From CAZFBR01 sp035353495 [NCBI: uncultured bacterium] (GTDB lineage Bacteria; DAOPZR01): 22,441 nucleotides of DNA. Positions within the stretch are counted from its first letter, which is position 1; every line of letters starts with the position of its first letter. Position numbers and translations under genes: made by a program. Of the stretch, positions 8,492 to 15,973 are shown in pieces. The stretch spans positions 2,425 to 24,865 of the forward strand of contig CAZFBR010000018.1 in NCBI GenBank assembly GCA_964517215.1. The letters run 5' to 3'. The notes below the pieces were generated by a model that was not told the origin of the DNA, made no database searches, and saw nothing but the letters and a program-made list of their open reading frames with translations.

Positions 8492-8510
8492 TAGCTTAGT
8501 GATAGCTTAG
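8492..8510 (+). promoter_or_regulatory. Tandem direct repeat TAGCTTAG-TGA-TAGCTTAG at the predicted transcription start
   Basis: The 8-mer TAGCTTAG occurs at 8492-8499 and 8503-8510. The 11-bp period puts both copies on the same face of the helix. It begins about eight bases after the -10 box, a position where a bound protein would block initiation. Each copy also contains the palindrome AGCT. No known regulator is recognised. Confidence 0.45.
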
Positions 8511-8561
8511 CTCGGGAATTCGCTGGGGCCCGCAGACGACGGGCCGGTGGCGGAGGCAACG

Positions 8562-10778
8562 ATGCACTTACTTGACCATCAGCAGATTGATGCGGCGGTT
8601 ACCGCCAGCCGTGTCCAAAACAGCGAGGCCGATGCGCAGTCGGTGTGCGCGGCGCTGATTGAGCAGGTGCATGCCCTGGTGCCGGTGACGGCGGCGGCGG
8701 CGGTGCGGTTTGATTTCCGCGCCACCCGGTTCACCCTGGAACACACCCAGAACCTCAAGCGGGCGCAGCAGGAGGGCATCAGCCGGTTCCTGACCGAACT
8801 GCCGGTGGACTTGCTGCGCAACGAGAAAATGCTGCAGCTCGAGCTGGCGGCGCTGCTCGACGAGATCCTCGGCGGCTTGGTTCCGTTCCTGCCCGCCCAC
8901 GGGGCGACCCTGGTGCTGCCGCTGATTGCGGGCGGGCGGGTGCTGGCGGCGATCTTCATTGCCGTCGGCGCGCTCGACGTCCTGCCGCCGGCCCAGCGCC
9001 AGCGGCTGGAACTGCTGAGCGCCTATGCGGCGGCTTCGCTGCAGCAGTGTTTCGCCGATGAGGAGGCGGAATACCAGGGGTGGGAACTCTCGGCCCTGTA
9101 CCGGCTCAACACGGCGATGAACAACACGCTGCGATTCATGGATGTGGCGCATACCGTGGTGCAGGAAATCGCGGGCATTTTCAAACTCGACTGCGCGGCC
9201 ATCCTGATCAACGAATTCGGCAATTTCAACTACCGCGAAAGCCACGGCATCGCCCGGCGCAAGCAGCTGTTCACCCTGCTGCTGGAGGAGCTGCAGCCGC
9301 ACCTGCGGCGGCTGCTGCAGCAGAAAGAGGAATACCTGCGGCTGCCCGGGGCGGAGGGCCTGGACGGCGCCTCCCTGCGGGAAGGGCTGGCGTCCATCCG
9401 CGACCTGATGGTGTTTCCCCTGGTCTACGACGATTACGTTGCCGGGGCGCTGCTGCTGTGCAGCCCGCAGGCGGACTATTTCCAGGGGCGGCACCTGCAT
9501 CTGGTGCGCACCATCGCCGGGCAGGTGGCGACGGCGATCAAGCACGCGCGGCAGTACCAGCAGATGGAGCGGCAGCTGCGCGAGGCCAAACTGTCGGGCG
9601 AGATCGTCAAACGCTATACGCGTGAAATGCAGGAACTCAACAGCAAGCTGCAGTCGCGGATCCGCGACCTGTCCACCATTTACGACATCACCTATGCCAT
9701 GTCCACCCAGGTCAGCGGCACATCGCTGCTCGACCTGATCATGGACAAGATCCTCGGCGCGCTGGGCACGGACAAGGGCTCGATCATGCTCTACGACGAC
9801 CGCAGCGGCACGCTGGACATCCGCTGCGCGCGGGGCATGGCCATTGACGACCTCAAGGACCTGCAGCTCAAGCCGGGCGAGGGGGTGGCGGGCCTGGCCC
9901 TTTCCACCGGCGAACCGATCATCGTCAACGACGTGCTGGCCGACGCGCGGTTCATCAACCGCCACCTGACCCGCGACGACGAAAAATACGTCGCCATCGG
10001 CGCCTTCCCGCTGAAGATCAAGAACCGGGTCATCGGCGTGCTCAATATCGACAAGACCAGCATCTTCGAGATCGAGGAGACCGACCTGACCAAGGCGCTG
10101 ACGCAGTTCGCCGCTTCGGCCATCGAGAATGCGCGGGTGCTCGACGAGCTCACCGACCTTTTCTCCAACAGCATCGCCTCGCTGACCGCGACGATCGAGG
10201 CGAAAGACCCGTACACGCGCGGCCATTCGGAGCGGGTCACGCGGGTGTCGGGATTCATCGGCCGGCAGCTGAACCTGCCGCTCGAGCAGCAGCAGATGCT
10301 GGAACGCGCGGCCCAGCTGCACGATATCGGCAAGGTCGGCATCCCGGCGCTGATCCTCGGCAAGAAGGGGCGGCTGACGCCCGAGGAATACGAGACGATC
10401 AAGGACCATGCGGCGATGGGCGCGCGCATCATCAGCCCGATCAAGAAGCTCAACCGCGAGATGCTGATCATCCGCCATCACCACGAGCGGTACGACGGCA
10501 ACGGCTATGCCGACGGGCTTGCCGGCGAGGCGATCCCCTACGAGTCGCGCATCATTTCCGTTGCCGATGCGTTTGACGCCATGGTCAGCACGCGCTCCTA
10601 CCGCCCGGCAATGAAGTTTTCCGACGCAGTGGCTGAACTCGAACGCTGCGCCGGTTCGCAGTTCGATCCGGTTATCGTGCGCGCATTCGTCGCCGCCCTG
10701 CACGGCCGGGAGATGGAACACTGGTTCCGCACGGAAATCGACATTCCCTCGCCCATCGCCGCCACCATGCGCGCCTGA
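8562..10778 (+). CDS. Multi-GAF HD-GYP phosphodiesterase-like protein
   Basis: This 738-residue cytoplasmic protein has no membrane segments. Three sensory modules are followed by an HD-GYP domain. The first two modules (about 20-165 and 178-335) are divergent GAF-like regions. A charged coiled coil (335-370) leads to a clear GAF domain (about 372-525; KGSIMLYDD, LKPGEGVAGLALSTGEPIIVNDV). The HD-GYP domain (530-715) keeps RGHSERV, LHDIGKVGIP with His587-Asp588, KDH at 614-616, RHHHERYDGNGY and VADAFDAM. These are the metal and substrate residues for c-di-GMP hydrolysis. The GYP signature itself reads GYA. Start ATG 8562 is preferred over GTG 8547 because GGAGG (8552-8556) precedes it. It is a monocistron with its own promoter; the ligand sensed is unknown. 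Confidence 0.85.
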   Translation: MHLLDHQQIDAAVTASRVQNSEADAQSVCAALIEQVHALVPVTAAAAVRFDFRATRFTLEHTQNLKRAQQEGISRFLTELPVDLLRNEKMLQLELAALLDEILGGLVPFLPAHGATLVLPLIAGGRVLAAIFIAVGALDVLPPAQRQRLELLSAYAAASLQQCFADEEAEYQGWELSALYRLNTAMNNTLRFMDVAHTVVQEIAGIFKLDCAAILINEFGNFNYRESHGIARRKQLFTLLLEELQPHLRRLLQQKEEYLRLPGAEGLDGASLREGLASIRDLMVFPLVYDDYVAGALLLCSPQADYFQGRHLHLVRTIAGQVATAIKHARQYQQMERQLREAKLSGEIVKRYTREMQELNSKLQSRIRDLSTIYDITYAMSTQVSGTSLLDLIMDKILGALGTDKGSIMLYDDRSGTLDIRCARGMAIDDLKDLQLKPGEGVAGLALSTGEPIIVNDVLADARFINRHLTRDDEKYVAIGAFPLKIKNRVIGVLNIDKTSIFEIEETDLTKALTQFAASAIENARVLDELTDLFSNSIASLTATIEAKDPYTRGHSERVTRVSGFIGRQLNLPLEQQQMLERAAQLHDIGKVGIPALILGKKGRLTPEEYETIKDHAAMGARIISPIKKLNREMLIIRHHHERYDGNGYADGLAGEAIPYESRIISVADAFDAMVSTRSYRPAMKFSDAVAELERCAGSQFDPVIVRAFVAALHGREMEHWFRTEIDIPSPIAATMRA

Positions 10779-10803
10779 CTCTTTGCAGCGGCGGCCGGAT
10801 TGG

Positions 10804-10832
10804 TTGCCGTTTCCGGATGAAACTGATATAGT
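10804..10832 (+). promoter_or_regulatory. Promoter of the nitroreductase-propeller operon
   Basis: TTGCCG (10804-10809), a 17-base spacer, TATAGT (10827-10832). The Shine-Dalgarno GGGGGAGG follows at 10846-10853, which gives a leader of only about 20 bases. Confidence 0.7.
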
Positions 10833-10859
10833 TGCCGCATTCATCGGGGGAGGATGGCC

Positions 10860-11378
10860 ATGGATGCGATAACCTGTTTAACCACACGCCACAGTGTGCG
10901 CCGCATGACCGGCGCGGCAGTGCCGGCGGAGGCGGTGCGCGCCATCATCACCGCGGGGCAGCATGCGCCGACGGCCAACAACCAGCAAATCTGGACCTTC
11001 GTGACCATTACCGACCGCACGCGGCTGGCGGAGCTGCAGGCGCTCTGCCCGAAGAACGCGCCCTTCCTGACGCAGGCCGGGCTGGCGGTGCTGGTGACCT
11101 GCAGCGCCGGCAAGTACTTTCTCGAGGACGGCTGCGCGGCGGCGACGAATATGCTCAATGCCGCGCATGCGCTCGGCTGCGGCGGCTGCTGGATTGCGGG
11201 GCACGGCAAGGACTACGCGTCCGCAGTGCTGCAGTGGGCGGGCGCGCCGGCGGGGCAGGAACTGGTGGCGATCGTGGTGATCGGGCAGGCGGAACCCGCA
11301 GCGGCGGCGGCAACGCCGAAGAAGCCGCTGGCGGCAATCTGGCGCCATGAGCGCTTCGACGGGGAGGCGGGCCAATGA
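10860..11378 (+). CDS. Nitroreductase-family FMN oxidoreductase
   Basis: This 172-residue protein belongs to the compact nitroreductase group. The N-terminal motif TTRHSVRRM contributes FMN phosphate-binding arginines, APTANNQQIWTFV is the canonical second flavin motif, and DGCAAATNMLNAAHALGCGGCWIAG is the dimer-interface/flavin segment. The C-terminal part (VAIVVIGQAEP...KKPLAAIWRHERF) is the usual closing strand and helix. Start ATG 10860 is six bases after GGGGGAGG; the ATG at 10854 touches that site directly and is unlikely. Small nitroreductases use NAD(P)H to reduce nitro compounds, quinones or flavins; the physiological substrate is not evident. The stop overlaps the next start (ATGA 11375-11378). 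Confidence 0.87.
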   Translation: MDAITCLTTRHSVRRMTGAAVPAEAVRAIITAGQHAPTANNQQIWTFVTITDRTRLAELQALCPKNAPFLTQAGLAVLVTCSAGKYFLEDGCAAATNMLNAAHALGCGGCWIAGHGKDYASAVLQWAGAPAGQELVAIVVIGQAEPAAAAATPKKPLAAIWRHERFDGEAGQ

Positions 11379-13630
11379 TCCGCACACTGATTTTGGCGGT
11401 ACTGCTGGCTGCCGCACCCGCCGCGGCGGTATCCACCAACCTGTGGTCGCTGACCAGCTATGACGATTTTATCGCCGGTGAGCACGACGGCACGGCAGTG
11501 AGCACGCTGGGGCGGCTGGAACTGTCGCCGGCGGCGACCCCGGTGGCGGGGCTGGAGGCGGAGTATATCTGGCGCGCGGTGCCCGGCCGTGACGGCGAAC
11601 TGTATTTGACGGCCGGCGAAACCGGCCGGCTGCTGCGCGTGCAGGGAAAAGTGGTGACCACGCTGCTGAGCGCAGACACGGGCTTCTATGCACTGGCGGT
11701 CGATGCGAACGGGGCGGTGTTCGCCGGCAGTTTTCCGGGCGGTGCCATCACCCGCTGGACGCCGGCGGGCGCGGCGCAGGTTGCCACGCTGCCGGAAAAA
11801 TACATCTGGGACCTGTGTTTTGACCGCAGCGGGGCGCTGTATGCCGCCTGCGGCCTGAACGGCAGTGTCTACCGCATCGATGCGGCGGGCCGGGCGCAGC
11901 GGGTCCTGGCGGCGGGGCCGGGGCATATTCTCTGCCTGGCTGCCGGTCCCGACGGCAGCATCTATGCCGGCACGGCCAAGGACGGCCTGATCTACCGGAT
12001 CGCGCCGGACGGCGCGGTGACCGTACTGGCGGATCTGCCGCAACAGGAGATTATCGCGCTGGTCTGCGGGCCGGACGGCCAGCTGTATGCCGGGATCAAT
12101 CCGAAGAACGGCGCATCAGGGAGCGCGGCGGCGGCGGCGGCCCGGGCGCTGGCGGCGCAGATGCGCCGGCGGGTGGCGGCCGACAGCTCGATGCTGAACA
12201 GCGGCAGTGCTGGCGAAGAAGACGAACCGGATGCGGGAACGGAGATTACGGCGGCGGTGCGGGCGCGGCTGGCGGCGCAACCGCAGAACGGTGAAGACGA
12301 CGAAGACGCCGAAGCCCTGGCCGCGGCGCGGGCGCGGGCCCGCGCCCGCACGCGCAGCCGCGAAGCGGGCGGCGAACGCGGTGCGTCCGGCGACATGCTG
12401 AGCGCGCTGCTGGCAAACTGCGCGGCGGTGTACCGGGTGCAGCCGAACGGCACGACCATGCTGCTCTACGTCAGCGACAAGGAGATCATCCACGATTTTG
12501 CCGTGCTGCCCGACGGCACGCTGTGGGTGGCGACGGGGAAAGAGGGCAAGCTTTTCCGGGTGACACCCGACGAGGTGGAGACCTGCCTGCTGGACTTTCC
12601 GGTCACCCAGGTGACGGCGCTGGCACCCGCCACCGGCGGCGACTGGTGGCTGGCAACCGGCAACGGCGGCAAACTGTTCCGGGTGAGCGCGGGCCCGGCG
12701 GACTCGGGGGTATTCACGCCGCCGGTGTTCGATGCGAAGTTCCCGGCGCGCTGGGGGACGGTGCGCCTGCTGGCCGACCGGCCGGCCGGGGTGCAGTTCC
12801 GCACCCGCGCGGGAATGACGGAAACGGCGGATACGCGCTGGAGCGACTGGAGCGACTGGCAGGCCTCGGGCGCCGCCATTACCTCGCCGGGCGGGCGTTA
12901 CCTTGAGCTGCAGGTGCGGCTGACCGCGACCGGCGGTGCACCGCTGGTGCGCGAGATCACCGCCTCCTATGTCGTGGCCAATCAGCGGCCGATGGTGCTT
13001 GAGGTCAAGGTTGACGGCGAGGCGGAGGGCGATGAGGAAGAGGCCGGCGCCTCGCGCCGGGCGGCGGCTGCGGCGGAAGTGCCGGAGATCGAGCGCGGCG
13101 TGATGTGGCAGGCGGCCGATCCCGACGGCGATGCGCTGCGCTACAATGTGTACGTGCAGGGCGAGCGGGAGAGCGCATGGCGGTGGCTGAACCGCGAGAA
13201 AGCGGACCTGACTGCGGCCCGGTGGGTATGGAACACCGCTGACCTGGCCGACGGCCTGTACTACATCAAGGTGGTGGCGAGCGACCGGGAAAGCAATGCC
13301 GACGCCGGGTTTACCGCGGAAAAGATTGTCGGGCCGTACACGGTGGACAATTCGCTGCCGGCGGTGCAGGTGACGGCGGCGGTGGCTGACGGTGCGGCGC
13401 GGGTGGTGGCGCGCCTGCAGGATGCCGGCTGCGTTGCCGGCGCCAGCTACAGCGTGGACAACGGGCCGTGGCGGCAGCTGGCGGCGACGGACGGGTTCTT
13501 CGACAGTCCCGGCGAGCAGGTGGAATTTGCGGTTCCGGGTCTGGCGCGCGGCGAACATGTCATTACGGTGCGGGCGCGCGATGCGGTCGGTCACGAGGCG
13601 GTGGCGGCGGCAACGGTCACGGTCCTGTAG
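11375..13630 (+). CDS. Secreted seven-bladed beta-propeller protein with fibronectin-like C-terminus
   Basis: This 751-residue protein has a Sec signal peptide (cleavage probably after residue 18). The repeating blade motif (G-x-L-Y-x-G...G-x-I-Y-R-I) occurs at residues about 74, 113, 153, 194, 235, 381 and 422, a period of 39-41, giving seven blades. Blade 5 is interrupted by about 100 residues of low complexity (247-349): polyalanine, acidic runs, then an alternating Arg-Ala tract. A RWSDWSDW motif (489-495) opens a beta-rich region, followed by two fibronectin/Ig-like segments (about 540-660, containing AADPDGDALRYNVYV, and 660-751). There is no anchor, so it is periplasmic or extracellular. 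Similar propellers of unknown function occur in several environmental phyla. It is translationally coupled to the nitroreductase, an odd pairing because that enzyme is cytoplasmic. Confidence 0.75.
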   Translation: MIRTLILAVLLAAAPAAAVSTNLWSLTSYDDFIAGEHDGTAVSTLGRLELSPAATPVAGLEAEYIWRAVPGRDGELYLTAGETGRLLRVQGKVVTTLLSADTGFYALAVDANGAVFAGSFPGGAITRWTPAGAAQVATLPEKYIWDLCFDRSGALYAACGLNGSVYRIDAAGRAQRVLAAGPGHILCLAAGPDGSIYAGTAKDGLIYRIAPDGAVTVLADLPQQEIIALVCGPDGQLYAGINPKNGASGSAAAAAARALAAQMRRRVAADSSMLNSGSAGEEDEPDAGTEITAAVRARLAAQPQNGEDDEDAEALAAARARARARTRSREAGGERGASGDMLSALLANCAAVYRVQPNGTTMLLYVSDKEIIHDFAVLPDGTLWVATGKEGKLFRVTPDEVETCLLDFPVTQVTALAPATGGDWWLATGNGGKLFRVSAGPADSGVFTPPVFDAKFPARWGTVRLLADRPAGVQFRTRAGMTETADTRWSDWSDWQASGAAITSPGGRYLELQVRLTATGGAPLVREITASYVVANQRPMVLEVKVDGEAEGDEEEAGASRRAAAAAEVPEIERGVMWQAADPDGDALRYNVYVQGERESAWRWLNREKADLTAARWVWNTADLADGLYYIKVVASDRESNADAGFTAEKIVGPYTVDNSLPAVQVTAAVADGAARVVARLQDAGCVAGASYSVDNGPWRQLAATDGFFDSPGEQVEFAVPGLARGEHVITVRARDAVGHEAVAAATVTVL

Positions 13631-13635
13631 CGCAC

Positions 13636-13672
13636 CCCCTGCCGGCCGCTGTCTGCGCGCGGCCGGCAGGGG
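13636..13672 (+). terminator. Strong GC hairpin ending the nitroreductase-propeller operon
   Basis: Bases 13636-13649 and 13659-13672 form a perfect 14-bp stem with a 9-base loop, starting five bases after the propeller stop codon. The T-tract of a classical intrinsic terminator is missing. Position and stem strength still suggest a terminator or 3'-end stabiliser. Confidence 0.6.
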
Positions 13673-13765
13673 CGCGGCCAGGCCATGCCACTATTCCGGC
13701 AGCGGCGCATGTCCCGGGCCGGCTGATTTTGTACCGGCAATTCCCGCGGGGGAAAAACACTCATA

Positions 13766-15883
13766 ATGATAGGCGCGGCGGCCGATAAAACCGTTATGGG
13801 TCTGTACCGCGTGTGCCGGCGGCTGCTGGCGGTCCTTGGTTGTCTCGGGGTGTGTGCCGGCACGGCGGCCGCGGAGGATATCGCTGTCGACGGCGGGCGG
13901 CTGACGATCGACCATGCCGACCGGCTGGTGTATCTGCGCGACCAGGGCCTTGAAGCGACGGGTCGCCCGCATCTGACCTACCAGTACTTCCAGCTTGATG
14001 CCGACCGGGTCTATTACGACCTGGTGGCGGGGATGGTGACCGCGGACGGCAATGTGATCATGGCCGACACGGCCATGCTGACCTATGGCGACCGGCTGGT
14101 ATACGATACGCGCCGCGGGCAGGGTTCGGTCGAGATGGCGCGCATGACCATGCTCCCCTGGCGGTTCAAGGCACGCAGCGTGACCCGTGATGAGAACCTG
14201 GAATACCATGCCGCGCGGGTGAGCATGACCACCTGCACCCGCGAGGAACACCCGCACTTCCGGATCTCCGCCTCATCGGCGACACTCTATCCCAGCACCC
14301 GGCTGAACATCTACAATCTGGTCTTCTGGGCGGGTCCGGTCCCGATCTTCTACTTTCCGTTCTATACCCGCGTGCTGGACGACCCGTACGCGCGCTGGCA
14401 CGTGCGCCCCGGCTACAACAAGCGCGAGGGGACGTTCCTCAAGGTCGGGTATGACTATTACGGCTACTGGCCCAACGTGGACGGGACGGTGTATGCCGAC
14501 TGGTATCAGCGCCGGGGGATCGGGACCGGGCTCGACCTGACCTGGACCCCGAAACGCGGCAACCATTACCTGTACTTCTACCATATCGCGGAGAAGAGCA
14601 TATTCCAGGACAGCGACGGCTCATATTATAACCCCGCCCTGCCGCGCAATGACAACTGGAAACTGTACTACGACGGCCGGCAGGCGTTCGCCGGCGAGCA
14701 TGACTTTGTCGGGCGGCTCAACTATATCAAGCAGAACGATTTCAACAACGACTATAACGAGGGACTGACCAATCGCGTTGAACGCACACTCGATTCATAT
14801 TTTTCGCTGACCCGGACCCGCGACTATTACACCGCGCGTGTGTCGGGCGAGAAGGACTACAACTGGAACGACAGCGATGCGCGCTTCAAGCTGACCACGG
14901 AGGAGCTGCCGCGCCTGCGCTTCCACTGGAACACGCATACCGCCGGCTGGCGCGGGTGGTATTACCAGTTCGACGGCTCGCTGGCGCGCCTACGGTCGGC
15001 GGACCGCGATTATGAGCGTTATGAGGGTGAGGGTGAGGCGCGGCTGCTGTACAACCTGCCCGTCACCGCGCGATCGACGCTGACCCTGCACACCGGTTTC
15101 AACGAATTGTGGGAGAACCGCCGCGATACTGACGACCATAAGGACCGCGCCACGGCGCGGGTACTGGCGGGTGCGGCCTACAATCACCTGCTCCCCGGGA
15201 ACATGACCCTGCGGCTGGGGTACGATTACCGGCTGCGGCTCAACAACGAGGACAGCATGCCGTTCGGCGGGCAGGAACGCTCGCTGGCGACGGTCGGCCT
15301 GCACGGACTGGTGAACCGCAATTTGCGCTGGCATATCACCGACGGGTTCGACTGCCGCGGCGAGACGGAGGCCTATCACTATCGCCAGCGCTGGCAGCCG
15401 CTGCGGGTCGGCGGCATGTGGCGCCCGCTCGCGGGGGTGGATTTGTCACTGGAAACGTTTTACGACTGGCAGACCAGCCGGCTGAACCGGTTTGCCAGCG
15501 AGAACAGCTGGGAGGTCAACGACCGGCTGACCCTGCAGGGGAACGCCTACCACCTGGATGTGCCCGGTGCCGATAACGTCACCGACCTGCAGGCGGGGCT
15601 GACCTGGCAGTGGGGCGGCGATGACGATCCGGACTATTTCTGGCGGCTCACGACGCTGTCGACCTGGAACCTCCAGGCCAGCCATTTCAAGGAGACCAGC
15701 ATTGCCCTGCTGCGCCGCTTCCACTGCTGGGAAGCGCAGGTGGTGCTGGCCGACCGCAGCAACGGCGACCGCGAGGTCTGGCTGCTGTTCAATCTTGCCG
15801 ATTACCCGCAGCGTCCGCTGGGCGTGTATCGCAATGCGTCCGCCAACAGCTTCAAGCTGAGCAGTACCGCCGCCAGCGAATAG
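13766..15883 (+). CDS. lptD: LPS-assembly outer-membrane protein LptD (OstA/Imp)
   Basis: This protein has 705 residues, or 695 if it starts at ATG 13796. A signal peptide (LLAVLGCLGVCAGTAAA) is followed by a short OstA/LptA-type jellyroll (repeats such as YDLVAGMVTADGNVIMADTAM and GDRLVYDTRRGQGSVE). The LptD signature region includes NIYNLVFWAGPVPIFYFPFY and TRVLDDPYARWHVRPGYNKREGTFLKVGYDYY. The remaining 450 residues are amphipathic strands rich in Tyr, Trp and Arg, as in the C-terminal barrel. The family inserts LPS into the outer leaflet with LptE. The start is uncertain: neither ATG has a well-spaced Shine-Dalgarno, and a CATAAT hexamer at 13762-13767 overlaps the first. No lptE or other lpt gene is adjacent. 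Confidence 0.83.
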   Translation: MIGAAADKTVMGLYRVCRRLLAVLGCLGVCAGTAAAEDIAVDGGRLTIDHADRLVYLRDQGLEATGRPHLTYQYFQLDADRVYYDLVAGMVTADGNVIMADTAMLTYGDRLVYDTRRGQGSVEMARMTMLPWRFKARSVTRDENLEYHAARVSMTTCTREEHPHFRISASSATLYPSTRLNIYNLVFWAGPVPIFYFPFYTRVLDDPYARWHVRPGYNKREGTFLKVGYDYYGYWPNVDGTVYADWYQRRGIGTGLDLTWTPKRGNHYLYFYHIAEKSIFQDSDGSYYNPALPRNDNWKLYYDGRQAFAGEHDFVGRLNYIKQNDFNNDYNEGLTNRVERTLDSYFSLTRTRDYYTARVSGEKDYNWNDSDARFKLTTEELPRLRFHWNTHTAGWRGWYYQFDGSLARLRSADRDYERYEGEGEARLLYNLPVTARSTLTLHTGFNELWENRRDTDDHKDRATARVLAGAAYNHLLPGNMTLRLGYDYRLRLNNEDSMPFGGQERSLATVGLHGLVNRNLRWHITDGFDCRGETEAYHYRQRWQPLRVGGMWRPLAGVDLSLETFYDWQTSRLNRFASENSWEVNDRLTLQGNAYHLDVPGADNVTDLQAGLTWQWGGDDDPDYFWRLTTLSTWNLQASHFKETSIALLRRFHCWEAQVVLADRSNGDREVWLLFNLADYPQRPLGVYRNASANSFKLSSTAASE

Positions 15884-15902
15884 CACACCTGATTCCCCGG
15901 TC

Positions 15903-15931
15903 TTGCGTTCCCTTCCCGCCCATGGCATAGT
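15903..15931 (+). promoter_or_regulatory. Promoter of the DHH-like gene
   Basis: TTGCGT (15903-15908), 17-base spacer, CATAGT (15926-15931). The Shine-Dalgarno GGGGGAGG at 15961-15968 precedes ATG 15974. The layout nearly copies the nitroreductase promoter. Confidence 0.65.
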
Positions 15932-15973
15932 GTAGCGGTGGCCGGCGCCACATACCAACCGGGGGAGGTTGTC

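Noticed and set aside
8063-8494. Open frame overlapping the end of the outer-membrane channel gene
   Set aside because: It is out of frame with the channel gene and Gly/Arg-rich without domains. It ends in the promoter of the next gene.
13729-13767. Promoter for lptD from TTGTAC and CATAAT
   Set aside because: The spacer would be 27 bases, too long for sigma70. The CATAAT overlaps the annotated start codon.
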